From Pseudomonadota bacterium (GTDB taxonomy: Bacteria > Pseudomonadota > Gammaproteobacteria > Steroidobacterales > Steroidobacteraceae): DNA of 29,969 nt. Positions 1 through 9,078 of the stretch are shown here, in pieces. How positions within the stretch are numbered: the stretch's first letter is position 1; each line of letters begins with the position of its first letter. Location: NCBI GenBank assembly GCA_018241455.1, contig JAFEDW010000001.1, positions 1 through 29,969 of the forward strand, given 5' to 3'. The translations under genes and the position numbers were made by a program. The notes beneath the pieces are model-generated. The model ran no database searches. It saw only the letters and a program-made list of their open reading frames with translations, and was not told the DNA's origin.

Positions 1-30
1 CCCGGCAGCGCCACGCGCCGCACCCCAGGT

Positions 31-2172
31 TTGAAAGACCTGCTGGCCAAGGTCAGCAGCTACCTGCCGGCTGAACAGGTCGAGCGCGTGCGCGCCGCGG
101 CCGAGTTCGGCGCCGCGGCGCACCAGGGCCAGAAGCGCCTGAGCGGCGAGCCGTACATCGCGCACCCGGTGGCGGCGGCCGAAATCCTCGCCGAACTGCA
201 TCTCGACGCCGATACGCTCATCGCGGCGATCCTGCACGATGTCATCGAAGATACGCCGACGCCGAAGGCCGAGATTGCCGCGCGCTTCGGCAATGATGTC
301 GCCGAGATCGTCGATGGCGTCACCAAGCTCGACCAGATCCAGTTCAAGAGCCGGCAGGAAGCGCAGGCCGAGAGTTTCCGCAAGATGTTGCTGGCGATGG
401 TGCGCGACCTGCGCGTCATCCTCGTCAAGCTCGCCGACCGCACGCACAACCTGCGCACGATGGATGCGGTGCCGCCGGCGAAGCGGCGGCTGGTGGCGCG
501 CGAGACGCTCGACATCTACGCGCCGGTGGCCGAACGGCTGGGCCTCTACACGATCAAGCTCGAGCTCGAAGAGCTCGGCTTCCGCACGCTGTACCCGCAG
601 CGCTATCGCGTCATCGAGCGCGCGCTGAAGCGCGCGATCGGCAACCAGAAGGAATTCCTCGGCAAGATCCGCGCGCAGTTCGAGCCGGCGCTGAAGAAGG
701 CCGGCATCAACGCGGTGGTCGAGACGCGCGAGAAGCACCTGTACAGCATCTACCAGAAGATGCAGCGCAAGCGCGCGCCGCTGGCCGAGATCGTCGACGT
801 GTACGGCTTGCGCATCATCGTCGACAGCGTCGACACCTGCTATCGGGCGATCGGCGTCGTGCACGGCGTGTACAAGCCGATGCCCGGGCGCTTCAAGGAC
901 TACATCGCGATTCCGCGCGTCAACGGCTACCAATCGCTCCATACGACGCTGTTCGGGCCGAACGCGGTGCCGATCGAGGTGCAGATCCGCACGCGCGAGA
1001 TGGACCAGGTGGCCGAGTCGGGCATCGCCGCGCACTGGAAATACAAGGAGCACGCCGGCGAAGGCTCGGCGCAGCAGGAGCGCGCGCGCACCTGGCTCAC
1101 GCACCTGATGCAGATGCAGGAGAGCGGCAACTCCGAGGAGTTCATCGAGAGCGTCAAGGTCGACCTGTTTCCCGACAAGGTCTACGTGTTCACGCCGCGC
1201 GGCGAGATATTGCGGCTGCCGCGCGGTGCGACCGTCGTGGATTTCGCCTACGCGGTGCACACCGACATCGGCAACCGCTGCGTCGCCGCGAAGGTCGACC
1301 GGCGGCTGACGCCGCTGCGCACCGTGCTGCGCAACGGCCAGACGGTGCACATCATCACCGCGAAGGGCGCGCGGCCGAATCCGGCCTGGGTGAATTTCGT
1401 CGTCACGGCGAAGGCGCGCAGCGGCATCCGGCACTACTTGAAGAGCCTGAAGAGCCATGAGGCGGTCGAACTGGGCCGTCGGCTGCTGCAGCAGGCGCTG
1501 GCCGAATTCCACGTCGACCTCGACGGCATCGAGCCGGCGACGCTGAGCGCCGCACTGGGCGAATTCGCGCTGCATTCGGCCGACGAGCTCTACGAGCGCA
1601 TCGGCCTCGGCGAGCGGCTGGCGCCGCTGGTCGCGCGCCGGCTGTTGCCGGGCGAGCAGTTGCGCAGCAGCGACGGCCAGGCGGCCGGCCAGGCCGCGCC
1701 GCTCGCGGTCGCCGGCGCCGAAGGGCTGCTGGTCACCTACGCGCACTGCTGCTACCCGCTGCCGGGCGATCCGATCCTCGCGTTCCTGAGCACCGGCCGC
1801 GGCATCGTCATCCACCGCGAAACCTGCGCCAACGTGGCCGACTACCGCAAGCACCCGGAGAACTGGCTGCCGGTCAACTGGCAGCCGAGCGACGGGCGGC
1901 TGTTCTACACCGAGATCCGCGTCGAAGCCGCAAACCGAATGGGCCTGCTGGCGGCCGTGTCGGCCGCGATCTCGGGCACGCAGACCAATATCTGCAGCGT
2001 CAACTTCCAGCACGAGGAGTCCGAGACCGTATCGATGGTGTTCGTGCTCGAGGTTCGCGACCGCGAGCACCTGGCGCGCGTGATCCGCACGGTGCGAAGG
2101 ATGACCGATGTGGTGCGCGTCGTGCGTACAATTGCCGGACAGAACCGCAAGAGGGAACCCGCACCACCATGA
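31..2172 (+). CDS. spoT: SpoT/Rel bifunctional (p)ppGpp synthetase/hydrolase
   Basis: Controls the stringent-response alarmone (p)ppGpp in the cytoplasm. The N-terminal HD hydrolase domain keeps its metal residues (H45, then H69-D70 and E73-D74 in HDVIEDTP). The synthetase domain carries RFKDYIAIP at about residues 287-295; the RxKD form is typical of SpoT/Rel rather than RelA. A TGS domain follows near residues 380-440 (VYVFTPRGE) and a C-terminal ACT domain near 640-705. The length of 713 residues is close to E. coli SpoT (702). The start used is TTG at 31, about ten residues before the conserved YLP, but the frame is open to the window edge, so a start further upstream is possible. It is first in a run with ridA and recG, matching the gammaproteobacterial rpoZ-spoT-recG neighbourhood. 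Confidence 0.95.
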   Translation: MKDLLAKVSSYLPAEQVERVRAAAEFGAAAHQGQKRLSGEPYIAHPVAAAEILAELHLDADTLIAAILHDVIEDTPTPKAEIAARFGNDVAEIVDGVTKLDQIQFKSRQEAQAESFRKMLLAMVRDLRVILVKLADRTHNLRTMDAVPPAKRRLVARETLDIYAPVAERLGLYTIKLELEELGFRTLYPQRYRVIERALKRAIGNQKEFLGKIRAQFEPALKKAGINAVVETREKHLYSIYQKMQRKRAPLAEIVDVYGLRIIVDSVDTCYRAIGVVHGVYKPMPGRFKDYIAIPRVNGYQSLHTTLFGPNAVPIEVQIRTREMDQVAESGIAAHWKYKEHAGEGSAQQERARTWLTHLMQMQESGNSEEFIESVKVDLFPDKVYVFTPRGEILRLPRGATVVDFAYAVHTDIGNRCVAAKVDRRLTPLRTVLRNGQTVHIITAKGARPNPAWVNFVVTAKARSGIRHYLKSLKSHEAVELGRRLLQQALAEFHVDLDGIEPATLSAALGEFALHSADELYERIGLGERLAPLVARRLLPGEQLRSSDGQAAGQAAPLAVAGAEGLLVTYAHCCYPLPGDPILAFLSTGRGIVIHRETCANVADYRKHPENWLPVNWQPSDGRLFYTEIRVEAANRMGLLAAVSAAISGTQTNICSVNFQHEESETVSMVFVLEVRDREHLARVIRTVRRMTDVVRVVRTIAGQNRKREPAPP

Positions 2173-2549
2173 GCAGCATCGTCCACACCAAGAATGCGCC
2201 GCAGGCGATTGGCACCTACTCGCAGGCCGTGCGCGCCGGCGACACCGTGTACATCTCGGGACAGATCCCGCTCGACCCGGCGACCGGCGTACTGGTCAGC
2301 GGCGACATCGAGGCCGAGATCCGCCGGGTGTTCGACAACCTGAAGGCGATCGCCGAGGCGGCCGGTGGTTCGCTGAAGCATGCGGTCAAGCTGTCGGTGT
2401 TCCTGACCGACATGACGCATTTCCCGAAGGTCAACGAAATCATGGCGACCTACTTCAGCACGCCGTATCCGGCGCGCGCCGCGGTGGGCGTGGCCGCGTT
2501 GCCGCGCGGCGCGCGCGTCGAGATGGAGTGCATACTCAGCCTCGCATGA
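2169..2549 (+). CDS. ridA: RidA-family enamine/imine deaminase
   Basis: RidA (YjgF/YER057c/UK114 family) hydrolyses reactive enamine/imine intermediates made by PLP enzymes such as threonine dehydratase, protecting other PLP enzymes. The 126-residue length is standard. The C-terminal signature PARAAVGVAALPRGARVEMECI includes the arginine in PARAAVG that binds the imino-acid carboxylate, and GQIPLDP and the YPAR region are also typical. The ATG overlaps the spoT stop (ATGA at 2169-2172), and its own stop overlaps the recG start, so translation is probably coupled through all three genes. A ridA between spoT and recG, where E. coli has trmH, is seen in some non-enteric gammaproteobacteria. Confidence 0.95.
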   Translation: MSSIVHTKNAPQAIGTYSQAVRAGDTVYISGQIPLDPATGVLVSGDIEAEIRRVFDNLKAIAEAAGGSLKHAVKLSVFLTDMTHFPKVNEIMATYFSTPYPARAAVGVAALPRGARVEMECILSLA

Positions 2550-4675
2550 GCCGCGCTCCGGGCCAGGCTCGGGCCGAAGCAGCGCGCACGGCGGCCGAGC
2601 GCACTGCGGCCGAGCGGACGGCGGCCAGCCTCGCGCTGCGCGGCGTCGGCCCGCAACTCGCGGCGCGCCTGTCGCGGCTCGGCGTGCGCACGCTGGGCGA
2701 CCTGTTGTTCGTGCTGCCGCTGCGCTACGAGGATCGCACGCGCGTCGTGCCGATCGGCGCGCTGCAGGCGGGCATGCGCGCGGTCGTCGAAGGCGAAGTG
2801 TTGCTGGCGGAGGTCGTGATCCGCCGCCGCCGGCAACTGATGGTGCGCTTAAGCGACGGCACCGGCTCGCTGACGCTGCGTTTCTTCCACTTCTCGAACG
2901 CGCAACGCGCCGGGCTGGCGCGCGGCACACGCCTGCGTTGCCACGGCGAGGTGCGCCGCGGGCCGCTCGGGCTCGAGATCGTGCACCCGGAGTATCGCGG
3001 CATCGGCGCGACCGGTGAACCGCTGCCACAGACGCTGACGCCGATCTATCCCTCGACCGAAGGCATCACGCAGGGTCGGTTGCGCGGTCTCGTGCAGCGC
3101 GCGTTCGCCGCGACGCCGGCCACGGCGCTGATCGATTTCCTGCCGCACGAATTGCGCGCGCAGCTGCACTTGCCCGAGCTGCGCGCCGCGCTCGATTTCC
3201 TGCACCAGCCGCCGGTCGGCACCGAACTGGCGACGCTCGCCGCCGGCGCGCATCCGGCGCAGCGGCGGCTCGCGCTCGAGGAGTTGCTCGCGCACCAGCT
3301 CTCGCTGATGGCGCTGCGCCGGGCGACCAAGGCGGACAACGCCCGCGCGCTGATCGGCGGCCGCGCGTTGCAGCAGCGTTTCCTCGCGCAGCTGCCGTTC
3401 CGCTTCACCGCCGCGCAGACGCGCGTGCTCGGCGAGATCAACCAGGATCTCGCCCTGCCGCAGCCGATGACGCGGCTGGTGCAGGGCGATGTCGGTTGCG
3501 GCAAGACCGCGGTCGCCGCGGCCGCGGCCGCGCTCGCGCTCGGATCGAACCTGCAGGTGGCGCTGATGTCGCCGACCGAGCTGCTGGCCGAACAGCATGC
3601 GCGCACGCTGACGAACTGGTTCGCGCCGCTCGGCATTCCGGTCGCGCTGGTCACCGGCTCGATGAACGCGCGCGCGCGCCGCACGGCGCTCGAGGGCATC
3701 GCGACCGGCCAACTGCCGCTCGTGGTCGGTACGCACGCGCTGTTCCAGGAGAGCATGGAGTTCCACTCGCTCGCGCTGGCGATCATCGACGAGCAGCACC
3801 GCTTCGGCGTGGAGCAGCGCCTGTTGTTGCGGCAGAAGGGCCGCGGCCAGATGCCGCACCAGCTGATCATGACCGCGACGCCGATTCCGCGCACACTGGC
3901 GATGACCGCATACGCCGACCTCGATGTTTCGGTGATCGACGAACTGCCGCCCGGCCGCACACCGGTGCGCACGGTCGTCGTGCCCAGCGAGCGCCGCGCC
4001 GAAATCGTCGCACGCATCGACGAGGCCTGCCGCAACGGCGGCCAGGCCTATTGGGTGTGCGCGTTGATCGAGGAATCGGAGGAGTTGCGTTGCCAGGCCG
4101 CGGAGGAATCCGCCGCGGCGCTGACCGAGGCGCTGCCGCACCTGCGCGTCGGCCTCGTGCACGGGCGCCTCGCGCCGGCGCGCAAGGAAGCGGTGATGCA
4201 CGCGTTCGCGCGCGGCGAGATCCAGCTGCTCGTCGCGACCACCGTCATCGAAGTGGGCGTCGACGTGCCGAACGCCAGCGTCATGGTGATCGACAACGCC
4301 GAGCGCATGGGGCTGGCGCAGCTGCACCAGCTGCGCGGCCGCGTCGGCCGCGGCGCGCACGCGAGCAGCTGCGTATTGTTGTACCGCGCACCGCTGTCGG
4401 AGCTGGCGCGCGCGCGGCTCAAGGTCCTGCGCGAGAGCAACGACGGCTTCGAGATCGCGCGGCGCGACCTGGAGTTGCGCGGCCCGGGCGAACTGCTCGG
4501 CACGCGCCAGACCGGGCTCGCGCAACTGCGCGTGGCCGACCTGATTCGCGACGCCGACCTGCTGCCGCAGGTGCGCGCCGCGGCCGAACAATTGCAACGC
4601 GAGCAGCCGCAGGCCTGCCTCGGGTTGATCGCGCGCTGGATTGGCGCCGGAGAGCAATATGGCCAGGTTGGTTGA
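2546..4675 (+). CDS. recG: ATP-dependent DNA helicase RecG
   Basis: Superfamily 2 helicase that remodels stalled replication forks and branched recombination intermediates. It has the N-terminal wedge/OB domain, then Walker A GDVGCGKTA (K320), the DEQH box (D415-H418), TATPIPRTLA, and a C-terminal helicase half containing QLRGRVGRG. The start at 2546 overlaps the ridA stop (ATGA) and gives 709 residues, against 693 in E. coli; an open frame from 2108 would read into ridA and is not the gene. The first about 30 residues are an Ala/Arg-rich lead with a short AAERT tandem repeat, not expected to be part of the helicase fold. Confidence 0.96.
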   Translation: MSRAPGQARAEAARTAAERTAAERTAASLALRGVGPQLAARLSRLGVRTLGDLLFVLPLRYEDRTRVVPIGALQAGMRAVVEGEVLLAEVVIRRRRQLMVRLSDGTGSLTLRFFHFSNAQRAGLARGTRLRCHGEVRRGPLGLEIVHPEYRGIGATGEPLPQTLTPIYPSTEGITQGRLRGLVQRAFAATPATALIDFLPHELRAQLHLPELRAALDFLHQPPVGTELATLAAGAHPAQRRLALEELLAHQLSLMALRRATKADNARALIGGRALQQRFLAQLPFRFTAAQTRVLGEINQDLALPQPMTRLVQGDVGCGKTAVAAAAAALALGSNLQVALMSPTELLAEQHARTLTNWFAPLGIPVALVTGSMNARARRTALEGIATGQLPLVVGTHALFQESMEFHSLALAIIDEQHRFGVEQRLLLRQKGRGQMPHQLIMTATPIPRTLAMTAYADLDVSVIDELPPGRTPVRTVVVPSERRAEIVARIDEACRNGGQAYWVCALIEESEELRCQAAEESAAALTEALPHLRVGLVHGRLAPARKEAVMHAFARGEIQLLVATTVIEVGVDVPNASVMVIDNAERMGLAQLHQLRGRVGRGAHASSCVLLYRAPLSELARARLKVLRESNDGFEIARRDLELRGPGELLGTRQTGLAQLRVADLIRDADLLPQVRAAAEQLQREQPQACLGLIARWIGAGEQYGQVG
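2591..2620 (+). repeat. 15-bp tandem repeat inside recG
   Basis: Two adjacent 15-base units beginning GCGGCCGAGCG encode AAERT twice (RecG residues 16-25). The third base of two codons differs between copies. The repeat lies in the poorly conserved N-terminal lead before the wedge domain, so copy number could vary between strains without damaging the helicase. Confidence 0.7.
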
Positions 4676-5783
4676 TTTCGAACTGCCCGTCGAAGGCCCC
4701 GGCTCGCAAACCGCGCTGGACTTCACGGCCTCGGAGGAAGCGCTCGCCGAGCTCGAACCACCCGTGACGACTCCGCCCGAGCCGCCAGAGCCTGCGCCTG
4801 CGACGCGCGCCGAATTCCTGCCCGATGAGCCGATCCTCGCGGCACCGCCGCCCGCCGCATTCACGCCGGCTGCGCCGGCACCGGCCGTATTGGCGCCGGC
4901 CGCGGCATCCGCGTCGCACTGGCTGATTCCGCGGCTCGCCGATTTCGCGCTGCTGATGCGCCTCGATCGTCCGATCGGCACCTGGCTGCTGCTGTGGCCG
5001 ACGCTGTGGGCGCTGTGGATCGCTTCCGGCGGCCATCCGCAGCCGCGGCTGCTCGTCATCTTCATCGTCGGCACGGTGCTGATGCGCTCGGCTGGTTGCG
5101 TCGTCAACGACCTGTGGGATCGCGACATCGATCCGCACGTGCGCCGCACGCGCACGCGGCCGCTCGCGGCGCGGCGCGTGACGCCGGCCGAGGCGCTCGC
5201 GCTGTTCGCGGCGCTGCTGGGCGCGGCCTTGCTGCTGGTGCTGCAGCTCAACGCGCTGTGCCTGAAGCTGGCGTTCATCGGCGCCGCGTTGACGGCCACG
5301 TATCCGCTGTTCAAACGCTTCTTCGCCATCCCGCAGTTGTATCTCGGACTGTGCTTCGCCTGGGGCGTGCCGATGGCCTACGCCGCCGAACTCGGTGTCG
5401 TGCCGCGCGCCGGCTGGGTGTTCATGCTCGCGGCGGTCGTGTGGGCCGGCGTGTACGACACTTTCTATGCGATGGCCGACCGGCCCGATGACCTGCGCCT
5501 GGGGCTCAAGTCGAGCGCGATCACGTTCGCCGACATGGACCTGCTGATGATCGGCATCATGCAGCTGATGGTGCTGGCGGCGCTGCTGTTCGGCGGGCGT
5601 CTGATGGAATTCGACGCGCCCTACTACTGGACGCTTGGCGTAGCCGCCGCCTGCTTCGCGTGGCAGCAATGGCTGGCGCGCGGCCGCGATGCCGAGGGGT
5701 GCATGGCCGCGTTCCACAACAACAACTACGTCGGCGTGCTGGTGCTGGCCGGCGTGATCCTGCAGTACAGCGCACAGCGCTGA
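4659..5783 (+). CDS. ubiA: 4-hydroxybenzoate octaprenyltransferase (UbiA) with long N-terminal extension
   Basis: Integral membrane prenyltransferase that joins a polyprenyl tail to 4-hydroxybenzoate in ubiquinone synthesis. The first Asp-rich motif is NDLWDRDID (N150, D151, D154), binding Mg-diphosphate; the second is DRPDDLRLG. YDTFYAM and the multiple hydrophobic helices also match the family. The start chosen is ATG 4659 because GGAGAG sits four bases upstream; a TTG at 4641 would add six residues. The gene overlaps the recG end by 17 bases. Recognisable UbiA sequence starts only near residue 87 (HWLIPRLADF). The preceding about 86 residues are acidic then Ala/Pro-rich, likely disordered and cytosolic, and absent from the usual about 290-residue enzymes. 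Confidence 0.93.
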   Translation: MARLVDFELPVEGPGSQTALDFTASEEALAELEPPVTTPPEPPEPAPATRAEFLPDEPILAAPPPAAFTPAAPAPAVLAPAAASASHWLIPRLADFALLMRLDRPIGTWLLLWPTLWALWIASGGHPQPRLLVIFIVGTVLMRSAGCVVNDLWDRDIDPHVRRTRTRPLAARRVTPAEALALFAALLGAALLLVLQLNALCLKLAFIGAALTATYPLFKRFFAIPQLYLGLCFAWGVPMAYAAELGVVPRAGWVFMLAAVVWAGVYDTFYAMADRPDDLRLGLKSSAITFADMDLLMIGIMQLMVLAALLFGGRLMEFDAPYYWTLGVAAACFAWQQWLARGRDAEGCMAAFHNNNYVGVLVLAGVILQYSAQR

Positions 5784-5811
5784 GCATTGCCCGCGGCGCC
5801 CGCTACCGTTC

Positions 5812-6036
5812 CTAGCCTTCCGGCCGCCACGGCCGACCGAGGCGCTGCTCTATATATGTGCGGATCAACCTGCGCACCAGTTGCGAGGGCGTGAGGTCTT
5901 CCGACGCGCACAGCTGTTCCAGCACCGCCTTCTTGCGCGGATCGATCAGGATCGTCAGCCGCGCGGTGCGCTCTTCGCCGCGACCGCTGCCGCGTTCGCC
6001 GGCGCGCTTCCTCATCGGTTTACTTGTCGGGTGCAT
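5812..6036 (-). CDS. Small ribbon-helix-helix DNA-binding protein
   Basis: The 74-residue product has a basic N-terminus (KRAGERG...) followed by a CopG/Arc-like ribbon-helix-helix pattern: a beta strand RLTILIDP, helix KKAVLEQLCASE, a turn DLTPSQ, and helix LVRRLIRTYIEQRLG. Such proteins dimerise and bind DNA with the strand pair, often as repressors. It converges on ubiA and is divergent from the hyf-like operon, sharing the 85-base gap 6037-6121, so it could regulate that operon (inference from position only). A second in-frame ATG at 6015 would give a 67-residue protein and is equally possible. No toxin partner is adjacent, so a toxin-antitoxin role is unsupported. Confidence 0.72.
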   Translation of the reverse strand: MHPTSKPMRKRAGERGSGRGEERTARLTILIDPRKKAVLEQLCASEDLTPSQLVRRLIRTYIEQRLGRPWRPEG

Positions 6037-6121
6037 AGGATGATAATGAAAGCGTAATTGGATTCACTGCGATCCGCAACCCGGCCGCGCCGGCTGCGGC
6101 GCCCGGAACGGTGGCTATGCT

Positions 6122-8128
6122 GTGCTGACCCTGCCGACCACGCCGCTGGATGGCTGCCTGACGGTGATCGCGGCCTGGGGCGTCATCGGACTCGCCGGAT
6201 TGCTCCGGCCGCACAGCGTCCGGTTCGTCGGGCGTGTACTGTTTCCGCTGAGCGCCGTGTGCGGGCTGGCGCTCGCGGTCGTGGCGGCCCGCGGCATCGG
6301 CGCACCGGCGACGCACGCCGTGCTGCTCATCGGCCTGCCCGACCTGCCGCTGCACCTGCGCAGCGATGCCCTCGCCTGCCTGTTCCTGACGATGCTCGGT
6401 GCAGCGACGACCGGCATCTCGCTGTTCGCGGGCGGCTACTTCCGCCAGGGGCACGGCGCGGCGCCGGGGTTGCTGTGCCTGCAATACCACATCTTCCTCG
6501 CGAGCATGGGCTGCGTGCTGCTGGCCGACGACGCGTACGCGTTCATGGTCGCCTGGGAATCGATGGCGCTGTCTTCCTATTTCCTCGTGACCACGCAGCA
6601 CCGGCTGGCGGAGATCCGCCGTGCCGGTTTCATCTACCTGCTGATCGCGCACCTGGGCGCGCTGGCCATCCTGCTCAGCTTCGGCGTGCTGCAGGGCGGC
6701 AGCTGGCAGTTCACGTTCGACTCGATGCGCGCCGCGCATCTGAGCCCGCCGTGGGCCACTGCCGCGTTCCTGCTCGCACTGCTCGGCTTCGGCGCCAAGG
6801 CGGGACTGGTGCCGCTGCACGTGTGGCTGCCCGAGGCACACCCGGCCGCGCCGTCGCCGGTGTCGGCGCTGATGAGCGGCGTGATGCTGAAGACCGCGGT
6901 CTACGGCGTGCTGCGCGTCAGTTTCGATCTGCTCGGCGCACCGCCGTGGTGGTGGGGCCTGGTCGCGCTCGGCGTCGGCCTCGGCAGTGCCTTCTACGGC
7001 GTGATCTTCACCGCGGTGCAGACCGACATGAAGCGGCTGCTGGCCTGGTCGTCGATCGAGAACATCGGCATCGTCTTTGCCGGCCTCGGGCTGGCGATCA
7101 TCTTCCACGGCTTCGGCATGGGCGCGCTGGCGGCGCTGGCGTTGATCGCCTCGCTCTACCATTGCCTGAACCACGCCTGCATGAAGAGCCTGCTGTTCCT
7201 CGGCACCGGCGCCGTGCTGCACGCCACCGGCGAGCGCAACCTCGGTAAGCTCGGCGGCTTGATCCACCGCATGCCGTGGGTGGCCTGGCTGACGCTGATC
7301 GGCGCGCTGGCGATCGCCGGCCTGCCGCCGCTGAATGGATTCGTGTCCGAATGGCTGCTGCTGCAGGCCTTCCTGTTCGCCGGCGACGTGCCGCGCGCCT
7401 TCGTCGACATGCTGCTGCCGATCGGCGCCGCGATCGTCGCGCTGTGCACCGCGCTCGCCGGCTACGCGATGGTGAAATTCTACGGCGTGATCTTCCTCGG
7501 CCAGCCGCGCGAGCCGACACTCGCCGGCGCGCAGGATGCCGGCATGCTCGAGCGGCTGGGACTCGTCTGGCTCGCGGCGGGCTGCGTCGCGCTCGGCTTG
7601 TTCCCGGTGCAGGTGATCGGCCAGCTCAATGTCGTCACCCACAGCCTGCTCGGCGCCGCGCTGGCCGATCCAACCGCACACTGGTGGCTGTTGGCGCCCG
7701 CCGTGGCCCGCGGTGCCGCCTATGGCCCGTTGGTGTTCCTGCTGGTCTCCGCGGTGGTCATCGTGCTGACGCTGCTGGCGGTGCGCATGTTCTACCACCG
7801 CCGCGTGCGGCGCGCTCCGCCGTGGGACTGCGGCTTCGCGCGTCTCGACGCGCGCATGCAGGATTCCGCCGAGGGCTTCGGCCAGCCGATCCGGCACATC
7901 TTCCAGCCGTTCTTCCTCATCGACCGCGAGCTGCCGACCGCCTTCGACAGCAAGCCTCGCTATCGGATGTCGGTCGCCGACCGCATCTGGCGCTTCGGCT
8001 ATGAACCGGTCGGCCAGGCGGTGCGGCGCATGGCCGAACTGGTCACGGTGCTGCAGCAGGGGCGCATCTCGACCTACCTGCTCTACAGCTTCGTCACGCT
8101 GCTGGTGCTGTTGGCGCTGGTGCTATGA
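6122..8128 (+). CDS. hyfB: Hydrogenase-4-like antiporter subunit (HyfB/NuoL-M type)
   Basis: Large polytopic membrane protein of the proton-pumping NADH dehydrogenase/Mrp antiporter family, 668 residues, about the length of HyfB. Conserved charges of the ion channel are present: Glu in VAWESMALSSY, Lys in GFGAKAGLVPLH with HVWLPEAHPAAPSPVSALMSG, and Lys in ACMKSLLFLGTG. A HyfB-type C-terminal tail carries DCGFARLDARMQ and FGQPIRHIFQPFF. The start is GTG 6122 with a weak upstream GGAACGG; no better in-frame start is visible. It leads a six-gene operon and its stop overlaps the next start (ATGA, 8125-8128). It most likely moves ions within an Ehr-like complex; the symbol reflects family resemblance, not proven hydrogenase function. 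Confidence 0.9.
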   Translation: MLTLPTTPLDGCLTVIAAWGVIGLAGLLRPHSVRFVGRVLFPLSAVCGLALAVVAARGIGAPATHAVLLIGLPDLPLHLRSDALACLFLTMLGAATTGISLFAGGYFRQGHGAAPGLLCLQYHIFLASMGCVLLADDAYAFMVAWESMALSSYFLVTTQHRLAEIRRAGFIYLLIAHLGALAILLSFGVLQGGSWQFTFDSMRAAHLSPPWATAAFLLALLGFGAKAGLVPLHVWLPEAHPAAPSPVSALMSGVMLKTAVYGVLRVSFDLLGAPPWWWGLVALGVGLGSAFYGVIFTAVQTDMKRLLAWSSIENIGIVFAGLGLAIIFHGFGMGALAALALIASLYHCLNHACMKSLLFLGTGAVLHATGERNLGKLGGLIHRMPWVAWLTLIGALAIAGLPPLNGFVSEWLLLQAFLFAGDVPRAFVDMLLPIGAAIVALCTALAGYAMVKFYGVIFLGQPREPTLAGAQDAGMLERLGLVWLAAGCVALGLFPVQVIGQLNVVTHSLLGAALADPTAHWWLLAPAVARGAAYGPLVFLLVSAVVIVLTLLAVRMFYHRRVRRAPPWDCGFARLDARMQDSAEGFGQPIRHIFQPFFLIDRELPTAFDSKPRYRMSVADRIWRFGYEPVGQAVRRMAELVTVLQQGRISTYLLYSFVTLLVLLALVL

Positions 8129-9075
8129 GCCCGCTCAATCTCACTACCCAGGCCCTGGAGATCATCGCGGCGATCGCGGCCGCGCCGCTGTTCGTCGGCT
8201 GGGTCAACCAGTGCCGCGCCTGGCTGCAGAACCGCAGCGCGCCGAGCGTCCTGCAGCCCTACCGCGGCATCCGCAAGCTGTTCCACAAGGATGCGGTGCT
8301 CGCCGAGCGCGCCTCGCCGCTGTTCCGCATCGCGCCCTACATGGTGTTCGGCGCGATGGTGCTGGCCGCGGCCATCATTCCCTCGATGGGCACGCGATTG
8401 CCGCTCACTGTCGCCGCCGACAGCATCGCCCTGGTCGGGCTGCTCGCGACCGCGCGCATGTTCATGTCGCTCGCGGCGATGGACGTCGGCACCGCGTTCG
8501 GCACGCTCGGGGCGCGCCGCGAAATGATGGTCGGGTTCCTGGCCGAGCCGGCGCTGCTGATGGTGATCTTCGTCGCGGCGCTGATCTCGCAGACCACTTC
8601 GCTCGCGGCGATCGCCGAACACCTGAGCAGCCAGACGCTGGCGCTCTATCCGAGCCTGGCCTTCACCGCCGTCGCGTTCACGCTGGTACTGCTGGCCGAG
8701 AACGCGCGCATCCCGGTCGATAATCCGGCCACGCACCTGGAACTGACGATGATCCACGAGGCGATGTTGCTGGAGTACTCGGCGCGCCACCTCGCGCTGA
8801 TGGAATGGGCGGCGGCGCTGAAGTTGTTCAACTACGTCTGCATCGGCGTGGCGTTGTTCGTGCCCTGGGGCGTGGCGACCGAGAGCCAGGGTCCGCTCGG
8901 ACTGCTCGTTTCGGTGCCGGTGCTGGCACTGAAGCTCTGCGGGGCCGGCGCCGGCCTGGCGGTCATCGAGACCGTGTCGGCGAAATTGCGCGTGTTCCGC
9001 GCCCCGGAACTGATGGCCACCGCCTTCCTGTTCGCCGTGCTGGGCCTGCTGGTCCACCTGTTGCTGGGAGCCTGA
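8125..9075 (+). CDS. hyfC: Hydrogenase-4-like NuoH-type membrane subunit (HyfC/HycD)
   Basis: Respiratory complex I subunit 1 family, 316 residues, about eight hydrophobic segments. The family signature is the acidic loop ENARIPVDNPATHLELTMIHEAM, and PYRGIRKLFHKD near residue 50 is also conserved. In complex I and in Hyc/Hyf complexes this subunit joins the peripheral arm to the ion-pumping subunits. The ATG overlaps the hyfB stop, so the two are probably translationally coupled. In Ehr-like complexes lacking NiFe, this subunit is expected to contact the NuoD-like protein encoded at 11208. Confidence 0.93.
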   Translation: MSPLNLTTQALEIIAAIAAAPLFVGWVNQCRAWLQNRSAPSVLQPYRGIRKLFHKDAVLAERASPLFRIAPYMVFGAMVLAAAIIPSMGTRLPLTVAADSIALVGLLATARMFMSLAAMDVGTAFGTLGARREMMVGFLAEPALLMVIFVAALISQTTSLAAIAEHLSSQTLALYPSLAFTAVAFTLVLLAENARIPVDNPATHLELTMIHEAMLLEYSARHLALMEWAAALKLFNYVCIGVALFVPWGVATESQGPLGLLVSVPVLALKLCGAGAGLAVIETVSAKLRVFRAPELMATAFLFAVLGLLVHLLLGA

Positions 9076-9078
9076 ACC

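Noticed and set aside
2849..5329. An 826-codon open frame on the minus strand
   Set aside because: It is antisense to recG and ubiA, low complexity, with no family sequence.
6037..6121. A sigma54 promoter as expected for hyf genes
   Set aside because: No GG-N10-GC core was found; GG at 6060 and GC at 6069 are only seven bases apart.
6020..7897. A 625-codon open frame on the minus strand
   Set aside because: It is antisense to hyfB, with Gln/His/Arg-rich composition and no domain.
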